From positions 1 to 36,201 of the forward strand of contig JAUSKX010000029.1 of assembly GCA_030646675.1 (NCBI GenBank): DNA of 36,201 nt, written 5' to 3'. Shown here piece by piece: positions 15,239 to 24,099 of the stretch. Positions within the stretch are counted from its first letter, which is position 1. Each line of letters opens with the position of its first letter. Made by a program: the position numbers and the translations under genes. The notes below the pieces were generated by a model. That model saw only the letters and a program-made list of their open reading frames with translations. It was not told the DNA's origin and made no database searches. Origin of the DNA: Candidatus Azambacteria bacterium (GTDB lineage Bacteria > Patescibacteriota > Minisyncoccia > UBA10092).

Positions 15239-15957
15239 GCTGCGCATCCTCCGCCTTCTTGGGGTTGGTCAGGAAACCAAAATGAGTTCATTTGGCGCCC
15301 TGCTTGATACATTTGGCTTTCACTCGCGCTCTGCGACGCCATAAGCTCCAAAAGCCCCAGCATGGCCATGCCGTGGTTGCAATCGGGAAAATACGCCGGA
15401 TTACTGCAGCATGGTCGATAGATATTTTTGCTTGTTTTTTCAACCAGCGCCTGCTGTTCCGGTGTTAGAACGACGAACAAATGCTTGCCATAATGATTCA
15501 TCGCGTTGCCATCGGCCAATGTCCATCCTCCGGTTGAGGCAAATCCGCCGGCGCCGCCGTAACGCGGGTCGTTCATCGGTCCTTTTTCAAGAATTTCATT
15601 TTTATTGCCAAGCCCCAACGCCCAAAATAAATTAAGCAGAAGGCCGGAATTTTCCTGATTTACCGTTAAATTGCCATTTTGCAAGCCGTCAAGAAGTTTT
15701 TTATCGGCGGCGCTTAATCCGCCCCGACTTTCATAAATCGCTTCAAACTGCGCGCGGTCGATTACGCCCGCGCTTATCATTTGTGCGCCAAGATTATTCC
15801 AAGCAACCGGCAATTCAACCGATTGAACGACACTTGGTGCGCGTTCGTTTTTATTTTCTTCATTCGAAACTATTTTTTGATTTACATTTGTCCAGCCGTA
15901 AACGACAACCAGTGTTGAAAGTATTATGCTTGCGGGTATTAGATAACTTTTTTCCAT
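15235..15957 (-). CDS. Unknown exported protein with a CC-FPDCNHG motif
   Basis: I do not recognise this 240-residue protein. An N-terminal hydrophobic segment (residues about 5-22, no lipobox Cys) should anchor or export it. The middle is soluble and ends in a striking cluster: RPCCSNPAYFPDCNHGMAML, then LGLLELMASQ, with three Cys and a His within about 15 residues. A second Cys lies near the C-terminus (QEGGGCAA). The cluster suggests metal, heme or disulfide chemistry outside the membrane. It follows a CcdA-like thiol carrier by 4 bases and precedes the copper operon, so a role as a partner of CcdA or in copper binding is plausible. The PVAWNNLGAQMISAGVIDRAQF and LTPEQQALVEKTSKNIYRP segments contain no motif I can name. 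Confidence 0.7.
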   Translation of the reverse strand: MEKSYLIPASIILSTLVVVYGWTNVNQKIVSNEENKNERAPSVVQSVELPVAWNNLGAQMISAGVIDRAQFEAIYESRGGLSAADKKLLDGLQNGNLTVNQENSGLLLNLFWALGLGNKNEILEKGPMNDPRYGGAGGFASTGGWTLADGNAMNHYGKHLFVVLTPEQQALVEKTSKNIYRPCCSNPAYFPDCNHGMAMLGLLELMASQSASESQMYQAGRQMNSFWFPDQPQEGGGCAA

Positions 15958-15961
15958 TTTT

Positions 15962-16741
15962 TTATACTAAATAAATTATAATTCCTAAAATAATCATGGC
16001 TATACCGCTCCAAAATCTCATGTTCCCCATTTCTTGCTTCTGCCACTCTTGAACTTTATCAAGCACGTTTCTGTCGCTGGCGATAAGAAGCATCACAATC
16101 AAAGGCAGAACAAAAATAAAGTTGTACAAAATCAGATAGCCCAGCCCTTGCCAATAAGTTACCTGGTCATGAAGCAGACCCAAAATCATAACATACGGAC
16201 CGCCGCTGCAGGGCAGGGCGCAAATGCCGACCAAAGCGCCCAAGAGAAATGCGGTGGCAAGCGAACCTTTTTCCATAAGTCCGCCCATTTTTTGATGAGC
16301 AATTTGCGGGATTCTAAGCTTGAGCGGAAATCCGGGAAAAAATACATTAATTAGGTTTAGACCGCCAAGCGCGATAAGTAGTGCCGCTCCGAACTTTGCC
16401 ATAAAGAATGGGACATCAAACAGATGGAACGCCTGAAGAACGCCAACGCCGATTAAAACATACGCCGAAAAAATCCCGAAAACATATATGCCTCCGATTT
16501 TCAATATATTGGCGCGCAACCGGCCGATGCTGAAAAGAAAAGCAATGGTCACAAGAAGAATGGAGAAGGCGCACGGATGAATGCTGTTTACAATAGACGC
16601 CGCCAAAATCAGCGGAAAAAGAAATTTTCCCCCGCCGGATATTTGCCAGAGGAGCGGCGCGCTTTTCATTGAACCCAAAAACCATGCCGAAACGGCAAAA
16701 ACAACGGCAATTAAAACCAGCCAAAATAATCTTTTTTTCAT
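15962..16741 (-). CDS. CcdA/DsbD-type transmembrane thiol electron carrier
   Basis: A 259-residue protein with about seven hydrophobic helices of the cytochrome c biogenesis transmembrane (DsbD/CcdA) family. The paired cysteines sit in NSIHPCAFSILL (near residue 57) and CALPCSGGPYV (near 178), the positions that shuttle reducing power across the membrane. The family passes electrons from cytoplasmic thioredoxin to extracytoplasmic thiol proteins. The ATGA overlap with the DUF1573 gene shows translational coupling. No c-type heme protein or CcsB is seen in the window, so its client is more likely the CC-motif protein or the DUF1573 protein. The last part, from KVQEWQKQEMGNMRFW, is a cytoplasmic loop and final helix. 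Confidence 0.9.
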   Translation of the reverse strand: MKKRLFWLVLIAVVFAVSAWFLGSMKSAPLLWQISGGGKFLFPLILAASIVNSIHPCAFSILLVTIAFLFSIGRLRANILKIGGIYVFGIFSAYVLIGVGVLQAFHLFDVPFFMAKFGAALLIALGGLNLINVFFPGFPLKLRIPQIAHQKMGGLMEKGSLATAFLLGALVGICALPCSGGPYVMILGLLHDQVTYWQGLGYLILYNFIFVLPLIVMLLIASDRNVLDKVQEWQKQEMGNMRFWSGIAMIILGIIIYLV

Positions 16742-17247
16742 GGCGTTACAACTGCTTTAAACTGCAACGATATCGGTTCTTGCTCAGCGCCTGTGGAAAC
16801 CACAATTTGTCTTTCAATCGGGCCGACGCCGGACGGGCCATGGGCCGCGGGGTCAAAGATCGCTTTCACTATTAACGTTTCACCCGGTTTTACGACCAAA
16901 TTGGCCTTGCGCCCGCCTCCATGGCCTTGCATGCCGAATGGACCGGCAAATTTATTGCCTACTTTTAATTCGGCTTCGGTGCACATACAGGAAGTAAACA
17001 CTTCGCCGATTTGAACATTTTTATCGCTTTTATTTTCCAGCAAAAATTCTTTGTTCACTTTTCCTTTTGCCATTGATACCGTCCCGAAATCATAACTGTT
17101 TTCAATAACGAAAAGTGTCCCACCCAATTCTCCGCCGATAACAGCAGGAACTTCTTGCCCAACACTATTGGTAAGCCACGCGAGACCGGCGACAATAACT
17201 GCTATAATTCCCAGTAAAATCAATACTTGTTTAATTTGTTCTTTCAT
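16738..17247 (-). CDS. Membrane-anchored DUF1573 protein
   Basis: 169 residues from the ATG at 17247; a TTG 21 bases upstream could also start but adds nothing family-like. An N-terminal helix (about 6-24) anchors it outside the cytoplasm. The rest is an Ig-like DUF1573 domain: IENSYDFGTVSMAKGKVNKEF, the C-x-C pair in TSCMCTEAEL, and VKPGETLIVKAIFDP. The CxC pair, shared with many family members, may bind metal or form a redox pair. It is coupled to the CcdA-like gene by an ATGA overlap, which supports a joint thiol or metal role. It lies 3' of the terminators at 17272-17340, so it starts a new transcription unit. Confidence 0.88.
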   Translation of the reverse strand: MKEQIKQVLILLGIIAVIVAGLAWLTNSVGQEVPAVIGGELGGTLFVIENSYDFGTVSMAKGKVNKEFLLENKSDKNVQIGEVFTSCMCTEAELKVGNKFAGPFGMQGHGGGRKANLVVKPGETLIVKAIFDPAAHGPSGVGPIERQIVVSTGAEQEPISLQFKAVVTP

Positions 17248-17271
17248 ATTTTTCTTAATTAATAACAAAAA

Positions 17272-17288
17272 ATCCCTGAATCAGGGAT
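17272..17288 (-). terminator. Rho-independent terminator of the typA-xfp-ackA unit
   Basis: ATCCCTGA and TCAGGGAT form an inverted repeat with a minimal loop (stem ATCCCTG/CAGGGAT, loop ATT), followed on the minus strand by TTTTTTG. It stands just before the DUF1573 gene and ends the acetate kinase operon. Confidence 0.85.
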
Positions 17289-17291
17289 ACA

Positions 17292-17340
17292 AAAACGCAG
17301 ACATAAAGCCGCCGACCAGCGAATTTTATATCTGCGTTTT
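17292..17340 (-). terminator. Long-loop inverted repeat preceding the main terminator
   Basis: AAAACGCAGA (17292-17301) and TCTGCGTTTT (17331-17340) form a 10-bp stem with a loop of 29 bases; ATAAA and TTTAT next to them may extend it. The 3' arm overlaps the stop codon of the small membrane protein gene. It could be a first, weaker terminator, or a 3'-end stabilising structure. Confidence 0.55.
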
Positions 17341-17731
17341 ATTCGGTATTCGGACTGTTTTCAAAAAGAGAAAGCCACGAAATTTGTTTGTGTTTTTTGA
17401 CGGTGGTATTTTCCAAAATTCCGCGCCCAAAAAAACGTTTATCTGTGTAAAAATCTCCGGCGGAAAAAACATAAGAAATAAAAACCGCCAAAATGGAAAC
17501 TGCCGCCAAAGCCGCCGTTAGAAGAGCTTCGGAAAAATTCCTGACAAAATTAACATGCATGCCTATGTAGGCCAGAACATTAAACAGAGGACAAGCCGTG
17601 CCCGCGGCGTAAGACGCGACGCAATCGCCATGTTCGCCCATGGTCAAAAGACCGATTACGACGCCGCCCGCAAGACCGGCAATTATTAGAATTGTTAGGA
17701 GAGATTTCATAGATATTTTGTATATTAGCAT
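17339..17731 (-). CDS. Small membrane protein, unknown
   Basis: A 130-residue protein I do not recognise. It has two hydrophobic helices (about 9-30 and 65-92) with a loop between them that holds two Cys (HGDCVASYAAGTACPLF), and a basic cytoplasmic tail. The ATG at 17731 shares its A with the acetate kinase stop (TAATG), implying coupled translation; an internal ATG at residue 8 would give a more usual signal-like N-terminus. The paired Cys might form a disulfide in the extracytoplasmic loop. It is the last gene before the double terminator. Function unknown. Confidence 0.65.
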   Translation of the reverse strand: MLIYKISMKSLLTILIIAGLAGGVVIGLLTMGEHGDCVASYAAGTACPLFNVLAYIGMHVNFVRNFSEALLTAALAAVSILAVFISYVFSAGDFYTDKRFFGRGILENTTVKKHKQISWLSLFENSPNTE

Positions 17732-18852
17732 TATTTGACCATTACTGCAACTTCAGCAGCGATTTGGGACATTTCGTCTGTCGTGATTACGGCGATTTTT
17801 ACCGGCGATTCGTCTTTACCGATAAAGCCATCTACACTAATAGTTTTGTTATTTTTTTCATTGTCCAAAACAATCCCCAGATTTTCGAGTTCCGAGCAAA
17901 TTCTTGCGCGCATAATCGCCGAACGCTCGCCGATTGTCGCCGAAAATACCAAAAGAACGGCGCCGTTTAACGCCGCAAAATAAGAACCGATATATTTTTT
18001 GATTTTATAAACCATAATTTCCAGCGCTAGTTTGGCATTTTCATCGCCATTCTTTTCCATTTCCAAAAGTTCTTTCACATCGTTGCTTTTCCCGGATAGC
18101 CCCAAAAGCCCGCATTGAGTATTCAAATAATTTTCCATTTCATCCGGTTCGTAGCCGAATTTTTTTGATAAATAAACAACCGCTCCGGCATCAATGTCGC
18201 CTACCCTGTTTGCCATAACAACGCCCTCAAGCGGAGTAAAACCCATCGAAGTGTCAATGCTTTGGCCTTCTTTAATTGCCACAATGCTTGAACCTCCCCC
18301 CAAATGACAAATTATTATTTTTTCCGGCAGATTGCCGCTGTAAATATTTTTCAATTTGCCGACAACGGATTCGAACGAAATGCCGTGATAGCCGAATCTA
18401 AAAATATCCAGTTCTTCGGCTGTATTTTTGGGAATGCCGTAAAGCCTCGCGCGGGCGGGCATCGAGCCGTGAAACGCGCTATCGGAAACTCCGACAACGG
18501 GAATGCCCGGCAATATTTGTTCAAGCGCTTTCAACTCGGCAAGCATCGGGTTTATATGAAGCGGAGCCTGTTCTTTCGCCGCCTCCAGTTTTGCCATATA
18601 CTCTCCGTCTATAATTTTATTTTGTAAAAAATAACTTCCGGGAGCGACAACGCGAAAACCGATTGCGAAAATTTCATTTGGAGCGCCGATTAATTTTTGT
18701 TCCAAAAGCTGGCCAATAACATATTCGGTGGAATTTTCAATAAGTTTGCCGTTTTCCTTTTCAAAATGCGCGGAAAATACGCATTCACCGTCTTGGTATA
18801 GCGCGTATTTTCTTGATTCGCTTCCGACATTAACTATAAAAATTTTATTCAT
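17731..18852 (-). CDS. ackA: Acetate kinase
   Basis: A 373-residue acetokinase converting acetyl-phosphate and ADP to acetate and ATP. Visible: N-terminal NVGSESRKYALY (ATP/substrate loop), the catalytic Arg in GFRVVAPG, VSDSAFHGSMP, FRFGYHGISF with the active-site His, HLGGGSS, DTSMGFTPLEG, NRVGDIDAG with the second catalytic Arg, and the adenine-side ATIGERSA. Shorter than the usual 395-400. Two usual positions differ: the His of GHRVVHGG is Phe (GFRVVAPG) and the later HGG is APG. The start overlaps the phosphoketolase gene by 4 bases. Partners: phosphoketolase supplies acetyl-phosphate, so the pair forms an ATP-yielding pathway. Confidence 0.93.
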   Translation of the reverse strand: MNKIFIVNVGSESRKYALYQDGECVFSAHFEKENGKLIENSTEYVIGQLLEQKLIGAPNEIFAIGFRVVAPGSYFLQNKIIDGEYMAKLEAAKEQAPLHINPMLAELKALEQILPGIPVVGVSDSAFHGSMPARARLYGIPKNTAEELDIFRFGYHGISFESVVGKLKNIYSGNLPEKIIICHLGGGSSIVAIKEGQSIDTSMGFTPLEGVVMANRVGDIDAGAVVYLSKKFGYEPDEMENYLNTQCGLLGLSGKSNDVKELLEMEKNGDENAKLALEIMVYKIKKYIGSYFAALNGAVLLVFSATIGERSAIMRARICSELENLGIVLDNEKNNKTISVDGFIGKDESPVKIAVITTDEMSQIAAEVAVMVK

Positions 18853-21167
18853 TTAAATGACTTCCACTGCCAATTTTCTATTTCTTCGGGGTCAACGCCG
18901 TTAATTTTAATATATTCGCGGTGTTCGTTCAATTTTTGTCTGTATTTTTTAATCAAATTTTCCGCTTTGCCTGTTTCCAAAAAACCGCGCTTTGCCATTC
19001 GAGCAAACGCATCAATCGCCAAATGGTACCTGCTGGTTTCGTTTCTTACCTGCATGTCAAAAGGCGTGGTGGTTGAACCGTTTTCAATATAGCCGTGAAC
19101 ACAAAAATTCTCGTTTTTTTCGTAATCGAACAAAAATTGCTTAAGCGTCTGGGGATAGCCGTGAAAATTAAAAATAACCTGTTTATCGTCCGTAAAATAT
19201 TTTACGAAATCAACAGAATTGCCGAGAGCCGAAAGTTCCATGACATTAACAAACCTGACTTTTATTTCCGGCGCTTCGCTCTTTACTATGTCGATTGCCG
19301 CCAAGGATTCTTTGGTTAAATAATCCCCCGCCGCGGCGAAAATAATATGCGGATTTTCTTCGCTCGCGAAATCCCAAATCATCATGCCGCTGTTTAATTC
19401 TTTTTCGGCAAGTTCCGGCGTCAGCCATCGCGGTTCCAATGTTTTCCCGGCAACTATGATATTGATTTTATTTTTTGACGCCAAGCATTTTTTCAAAACA
19501 ACCAGCGCGCTATTGCCATCCGGCGGGAAAAAGACACGGACAAAACCGCCGGGTTTCTGGAGCATGTCGCTGATGAACCCCGGATTCTGGTGCGAAAAAC
19601 CGTTGTGTTCCTGCCGCCAGCCGGATGAAGTGAGAATATAATTAAAAGACGGGATATCACCGCGCCATGGAAATTCCTTCGCCGTTTTTAAAAATTTCGC
19701 GTACTGGTCAGCCATGCTCGCGACAATTTGGATAAATGCTTCATAGGAAGCGAAAACGGCGTGGCGGCCGGTCAAAGCGTACCCCTGCGCCATTCCTTGG
19801 AGCGAATGTTCGCTTAAAAGTTCCATTACTCGCCCATCGGGTGATAAATCTTTATCCCACTCTTTTTGGGGCATCGTGAAAGCGCGGGCGGTCGTCTCGA
19901 AAACCGCGTCTAGTTTATTGGAATAAGTTTCATCGGGAGAAAACAACCGCAGATTTTTGTTTTCTTTGTTTAATTTGAAAACTTCGTTCAAGTACGCTCC
20001 GATGCGGCGCATACTGCTGGAGCCGGCGGCGCCCGGCGCCGCCGCGTCTTCCGAAAATTGTTCCGCCGGCGGAAGAACAAGCGGTTTCATGTTACCGCCA
20101 AGCGCATGCCTACTTTCCCCCATTTTCAAACCGCTTTCCGGAACAAATTCTTTTATTTCATTTATAAATCCCCCTTCGGCAGAAAAAAGTTCATCAAATT
20201 TGTATGAACGAAACCATTTTTCAACCGCTTTCAATTCTATTTTATCCATTTTGGCATTCGGCGCCGGTACCTGGTGGGAAGGAAAATTTCCTTCCATTTT
20301 TATATCGCCAAGTTTTTTTATGCCTGTCCATCCCTTTGGGGTCTTTAAAATAATCATCGGAAATTTACCATCGCCGTTAAATAACTTATTGCTTCTGGCT
20401 AGTTCCCTAATTGATTTTATTGATTGATAACTTTTTTCAAGAGCGTCAATCATTTTTGGATAAACATTGGAGCCTTCAACAATAATCGGTTCGTAGCCAT
20501 AGCCCGTAAATAGCGCTTTCAATTCACGGTTTGTCATTCTGCCAAAAATTGTCGGCCCAGAAATTTTATAGCCATTCAAATGTAAAATAGGCAAAACGGC
20601 GCCGTTTCCAACCGGAGAAATAAGTTTATTCAAATGCCAAGAGGCCGCGAGCGGGCCGGTTTCAGCTTCGCCGTCGCCGATGACACAGGCGGCGATTAAA
20701 TCGGGATTGTCCAAAACTGCGCCGTAAGCGGTGGAAAGCGCGTAGCCGAGTTCCCCGCCTTCCAAAATAACTCCCGGCGCGCCAGGGTTGCTGTGGCTGG
20801 GAAATCCGTACGGCCAGCAGAAATTTTTCACGACATAACCAACGCCCTTTTCATCGCGCGCCGCCTCCGGATAATATTTTTCAAGCGTTCCTTCAAGAAA
20901 TAAATTTGCCTGAAGCGCCGCGAATCCATGCCCGGGACCCATTATAAAAAGAATATCGGCGCGGTGTTTTTTTATTAAATAATTTAAATTGGCGTAAATA
21001 AAATTTATGCCCGGGCAAGTGCCCCAATGGCCCAAAAGCCGCGGCTTGATATCGCCGAAAGAAAGTTTTCTTTTCAATAAAAAATTGTCTTTAAGATAAA
21101 CCTGCGTAGCGGCAAGATAATTTGTTGCCCTGACATATTTTTTTATTGATTCAACGGCGTCAAACAT
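18849..21167 (-). CDS. xfp: Phosphoketolase
   Basis: A 772-residue TPP-dependent enzyme that cleaves xylulose 5-phosphate (or fructose 6-phosphate) to acetyl-phosphate and glyceraldehyde 3-phosphate (or erythrose 4-phosphate). I chose the ATG at 21167 (MFDAVESIKKYVRATNYL); an upstream in-frame ATG adds 19 hydrophobic residues unlike the family. Seen: GHWGTCPG, MGPGHG, the TPP-binding GDGEAETGPLAASW, HLNGYKISGPT, and SSGWRQEHNGFSHQNPGF. It overlaps the upstream small gene by 8 bases and ackA by 4. Without phosphofructokinase in view, this may be the main sugar route here. Whether it prefers X5P or F6P cannot be read from the sequence. Confidence 0.95.
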   Translation of the reverse strand: MFDAVESIKKYVRATNYLAATQVYLKDNFLLKRKLSFGDIKPRLLGHWGTCPGINFIYANLNYLIKKHRADILFIMGPGHGFAALQANLFLEGTLEKYYPEAARDEKGVGYVVKNFCWPYGFPSHSNPGAPGVILEGGELGYALSTAYGAVLDNPDLIAACVIGDGEAETGPLAASWHLNKLISPVGNGAVLPILHLNGYKISGPTIFGRMTNRELKALFTGYGYEPIIVEGSNVYPKMIDALEKSYQSIKSIRELARSNKLFNGDGKFPMIILKTPKGWTGIKKLGDIKMEGNFPSHQVPAPNAKMDKIELKAVEKWFRSYKFDELFSAEGGFINEIKEFVPESGLKMGESRHALGGNMKPLVLPPAEQFSEDAAAPGAAGSSSMRRIGAYLNEVFKLNKENKNLRLFSPDETYSNKLDAVFETTARAFTMPQKEWDKDLSPDGRVMELLSEHSLQGMAQGYALTGRHAVFASYEAFIQIVASMADQYAKFLKTAKEFPWRGDIPSFNYILTSSGWRQEHNGFSHQNPGFISDMLQKPGGFVRVFFPPDGNSALVVLKKCLASKNKINIIVAGKTLEPRWLTPELAEKELNSGMMIWDFASEENPHIIFAAAGDYLTKESLAAIDIVKSEAPEIKVRFVNVMELSALGNSVDFVKYFTDDKQVIFNFHGYPQTLKQFLFDYEKNENFCVHGYIENGSTTTPFDMQVRNETSRYHLAIDAFARMAKRGFLETGKAENLIKKYRQKLNEHREYIKINGVDPEEIENWQWKSFK

Positions 21168-21477
21168 TGCGTTTTGAATTATCAAATATAGTAATATCGC
21201 CCTTATCGTATCGTCCCATTTCAAATCCGTCGTAAATAAAATGGTCGCCGTCTTGGCCGAAATAAAGCGCTGTTTTTCTGTCCAGAACTACGATAAAGCC
21301 ACGTAGTCCCGAAGCCGAGGGCAAAATATCAATCCGTCTGACTTTGGAAAAAAGTTCCTGCGCCTCGTTAAACAGCGGGTCGCTGATGCCCATTTTTCTG
21401 GCCATTCTGAGCATCGCCCAACCCGGCCAAAGTTTGAAGATTAATTTTGTAAACCAAGTAATTTTTACTCCGCTCAT
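21160..21477 (-). CDS. Unknown 105-residue protein of the phosphoketolase operon
   Basis: A small protein I cannot identify. N-terminal residues 5-30 are amphipathic with hydrophobic stretches (KLIFKLWPGWAMLRMARKMG); the C-terminal half is a compact beta-type region rich in Asp and aromatic residues (VVLDRKTALYFGQDGDHFIYDG). There is no signal peptide or known motif. It lies 7 bases after typA and overlaps xfp by 8 bases, so it is translated within the typA-xfp-ackA unit. It could be a regulatory or partner protein of the pathway, which is inference from position only. Confidence 0.65.
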   Translation of the reverse strand: MSGVKITWFTKLIFKLWPGWAMLRMARKMGISDPLFNEAQELFSKVRRIDILPSASGLRGFIVVLDRKTALYFGQDGDHFIYDGFEMGRYDKGDITIFDNSKRNV

Positions 21478-21484
21478 GTGTTTA

Positions 21485-23281
21485 TTATACTTCTTTTTGC
21501 CTTTTGGCGCGAGTACGCGCCAATTCCGTCAGAAATTGTTTTCTCAAGCGGATGCTTTTTGGCGTCACTTCCAAATATTCGTCGTCGTTTATAATCTCTA
21601 AACCGCGTTCAAGAGTAAGTTCCAGCGGCGGAGTTAATGTCAGCGCTTCGTCGGACGCTTTAGAACGCATATTGGTTAATTGCTTGCCTTTTGTCGGATT
21701 AACGGACATGTCGTTGCCCTTGGAGGCATTGCCGATAACCATTCCCGTGTAAACTTCCACGCCGGCGCCGATATATAAAACACCCCTGTCTTGCAAATTA
21801 TATAATGAAAAGCCCAGCGCTTTGCCGTCGGCCATTGAAACCATTGAACATAGCGTTTGCTTGCTAATTTCTCCGGCAAACGGCCGGAAACCGATAACAC
21901 GGCTATACATTATCCCCTCGCCCCTTGTGTCTATAACAAACTCCCCGCGATAGCCCAGCAAGCCCCGTGTCGGAATTTCAAAAATAATTCGCGAGTTGGT
22001 TTGGTCTTGGCTGACATCAATCATACTGCCTTTTCTTTTGGACATTTTTTCTATAACCGTCCCCATCATGTTAGCCGGCACCATAATTGTAACTTCTTCA
22101 AACGGTTCCAATTTTTTCCCTTCTTCTTCTTTATAAATAACCTGCGGCTTGGAAACCTGAAGTTCGTAACCTTCACGCCGCATATTTTCAAGCAAAATGG
22201 CAATGTGCAATTCGCCCCTGCCGTATACTTTAAAGTATTCCGAGGATGAAAAATCAATTTTCAATCCAACATTAACCTCCAATTCTTTTTCCAATCGTTC
22301 TCGTATTTGGCGGCTGGTTACAAGTTTGCCTTCCCGTCCCGCGAAAGGAGAATTATTTACCAAAAAATTAAGCGAAATTGTCGGCTCGTCTATACTAATC
22401 GCCGGCAATGCCTCCTGCGAGACATCGGCGCAAATTGTTTCGCCGATAAAAATGTCGGGCAATCCGGCAATCATAACAATATCTCCGGCAACCGCTTCCG
22501 AAACTTCTTTTCTTTTCAATCCTTCAAAAGTAAATATTTTGTTTATTTTGCCCGGGCGCGTTTCTCCAGTGCTATTTTTTATAAAAACATTTCCGCCGGT
22601 TTTGATAATACCGTCGTAAATTCTGCCTATGGCAAGACGGCCCATAAAATTGTCGTAAGCGAGATTAAACGGCTGAACTCTGAAAGGTTTTTTATTCAAT
22701 TCTTCCGATGATGCTTCGGGAACTTCTTTTAATATAATTTCCAAAAGCGGAGTGAGGTCTTTTGAATCGTCCGCCAAATTCAGTTTGGCAATTCCCTCCT
22801 TGGCGATTGCGTATATCACGGGAAAATCCAACTGGTCGTCATTCGCGCCGAGAGCCATGAAAAGTTCCAGAACTTTTTCATGCGCCCATTCCGGCCGGGC
22901 CGCCGGCTTGTCTATTTTGTTAATAACCACAATCGGTTTCAATCCGAGTTCCAATGATTTTTTCAAAACAAATTTTGTCTGAGGCATCGGCCCTTCCTGC
23001 GCGTCGACAACCAAAAGCACCGAATCAATGGAACGCAGAACGCGCTCGACTTCCGAACCGAAATCAGCGTGCCCTGGGGTGTCCACCAAATTTATTTTGG
23101 TATCCTTATAAAAAATAGAAGCGTTTTTTGAATAAATAGTAATCCCCCGCTCCTGTTCCAAAGCGTTTGAATCCATGCTTATGCCTTCTTCAATCATTCC
23201 TGTCTGGCGAAGTAAAGCATCTGTTAATTTTGTTTTCCCATGGTCAACATGGGCAATAATAGCGATGTTCCTGATTTTCAT
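21485..23281 (-). CDS. typA: Translational GTPase TypA/BipA
   Basis: A 598-residue ribosome-associated GTPase. From the ATG at 23281: [19 protein letters not shown] (P-loop), EQERGITI (switch I), [16 protein letters not shown] (switch II), [10 protein letters not shown] (G4), followed by the elongation-factor-like beta barrel, the MSKRKGSM region of domain V and the TypA-specific C-terminal domain ending [13 protein letters not shown] longer frame upstream (to 23356) crosses a hairpin and a promoter and is rejected. No Shine-Dalgarno sequence is present; the start is immediately preceded by a T-run and hairpin at 23292-23310. It heads the unit with xfp and ackA. The family acts in ribosome assembly and stress adaptation. 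Confidence 0.95.
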   Translation of the reverse strand: MKIRNIAIIAHVDHGKTKLTDALLRQTGMIEEGISMDSNALEQERGITIYSKNASIFYKDTKINLVDTPGHADFGSEVERVLRSIDSVLLVVDAQEGPMPQTKFVLKKSLELGLKPIVVINKIDKPAARPEWAHEKVLELFMALGANDDQLDFPVIYAIAKEGIAKLNLADDSKDLTPLLEIILKEVPEASSEELNKKPFRVQPFNLAYDNFMGRLAIGRIYDGIIKTGGNVFIKNSTGETRPGKINKIFTFEGLKRKEVSEAVAGDIVMIAGLPDIFIGETICADVSQEALPAISIDEPTISLNFLVNNSPFAGREGKLVTSRQIRERLEKELEVNVGLKIDFSSSEYFKVYGRGELHIAILLENMRREGYELQVSKPQVIYKEEEGKKLEPFEEVTIMVPANMMGTVIEKMSKRKGSMIDVSQDQTNSRIIFEIPTRGLLGYRGEFVIDTRGEGIMYSRVIGFRPFAGEISKQTLCSMVSMADGKALGFSLYNLQDRGVLYIGAGVEVYTGMVIGNASKGNDMSVNPTKGKQLTNMRSKASDEALTLTPPLELTLERGLEIINDDEYLEVTPKSIRLRKQFLTELARTRAKRQKEV

Positions 23282-23291
23282 AAAAATAAAA

Positions 23292-23310
23292 AGCCGTTTA
23301 ATCAGCGGCT
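23292..23310 (-). promoter_or_regulatory. Hairpin with T-tail abutting the typA start
   Basis: AGCCG and CGGCT (5 bp, 9-base loop), then CTTTTTATTTTT, then the typA ATG. It looks like a Rho-independent terminator but stands downstream of the predicted typA promoter, so if transcribed it forms the 5' leader right before the start codon. It may be an attenuator or a translation-control hairpin; alternatively a second terminator for the gene upstream. Confidence 0.5.
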
Positions 23311-23312
23311 CT

Positions 23313-23341
23313 ATTTTGCCATAAAAAATCCCAAAAGTCAA
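23313..23341 (-). promoter_or_regulatory. Candidate typA promoter
   Basis: TTGACT (23336-23341), a 17-base spacer that begins TTTGGGATTTT, and CAAAAT (23313-23318) on the minus strand. It follows directly in the T-tail of the terminator at 23349-23368. The -10 box matches 4 of 6. Confidence 0.45.
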
Positions 23342-23348
23342 AAACAAA

Positions 23349-23368
23349 AGCCCCATAGTTACAGGGCT
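23349..23368 (-). terminator. Terminator after the 228-residue gene
   Basis: AGCCC and GGGCT form a 5-bp stem with a 10-base loop. Minus-strand tail CTTTTGTTTTTG follows, and the plus strand tail is GTTTTTATATTTT, so it could act in both directions. It ends the transcript of the gene at 23383-24069. Confidence 0.7.
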
Positions 23369-23382
23369 GTTTTTATATTTTC

Positions 23383-24069
23383 TTATTCGCCTTTAAGATA
23401 TCTCAAAACAATCATTCTTAATCCTTCAAGATTGATTCTTTCTTTGCTAATAGAAACGTATTCCATCAAATGCGCCAGATTTTCTTTATCTATATTTATC
23501 TTTTTCAATATGGGGATAAAGGTTCTATCTTTAACGGCCGCTATCACAAAAAGAATTCGCGATATCAGTTGAGCTTTTCTATCATCGGAACCAAAAACGC
23601 ACTGTTCGTGGAATTTTTCTATAATCTCCCTGAAAAGTTTTCGCGCGTTTTCGTTGTACAGATTTTTTTCATGTAGCAACTTACCGCACAAGATAACAAG
23701 CATGTCTTTTATATTGTTGTAGGCATAACTACTACCCATTCCGGATCTTATGGAATCAACCATCAAGTCCAATATTCTTTGTTTTTGCGACCCTTGATGC
23801 CGGCACAACTCTCTAAATAGCATGCAGACCGTTTCATAATCATCTATTTTGAGATATGCTTCAACCCTTTTAATAAGCCAATTCACATTGTCTTCCCAAT
23901 CCGGATTAATCTCACTCAAACATGCTTCTCTAACTTCCCTGATTGGCATGTTATCAAATGCTTCTCTATAATCTTTAAACCCCCATCTTACTTCTTCTGT
24001 TTGCATACCCGCTTTTCCTGTTCGTCTAACCGGAAAATCTACAACCCCCACAACTTTCTTCTCTTCCAT
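23383..24069 (-). CDS. Unknown soluble helical-repeat protein
   Basis: A 228-residue protein that I do not recognise. After a basic, disordered start (about 1-25) it is mostly alpha-helical, with repeated 30-40-residue helix pairs (for example VNWLIKRVEAYLKIDDYETVCMLFREL) that suggest a HEAT- or TPR-like solenoid. Several Cys are spread out (ACLS, VCMLF, LCRHQ, ILCGK, EQCVFG), without a metal pattern. The ATG is well supported by AAAGGAGG, 6 bases upstream, and by the promoter at 24122-24150. It forms a single-gene unit closed by the terminator at 23349-23368. No function can be inferred. Confidence 0.75.
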   Translation of the reverse strand: MEEKKVVGVVDFPVRRTGKAGMQTEEVRWGFKDYREAFDNMPIREVREACLSEINPDWEDNVNWLIKRVEAYLKIDDYETVCMLFRELCRHQGSQKQRILDLMVDSIRSGMGSSYAYNNIKDMLVILCGKLLHEKNLYNENARKLFREIIEKFHEQCVFGSDDRKAQLISRILFVIAAVKDRTFIPILKKINIDKENLAHLMEYVSISKERINLEGLRMIVLRYLKGE

Positions 24070-24099
24070 TTTTGCCTCCTTTACAAGGAACTGATTTTT

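Noticed and set aside
15962-16741. Cytochrome c biogenesis system
   Set aside because: Only the CcdA-like carrier is present; no CcsB/ResB or CXXCH heme protein is found, so cytochrome maturation is not claimed.
23282-23356. 25-residue N-terminal extension of TypA
   Set aside because: It covers a promoter and a hairpin; TypA starts normally at [16 protein letters not shown].
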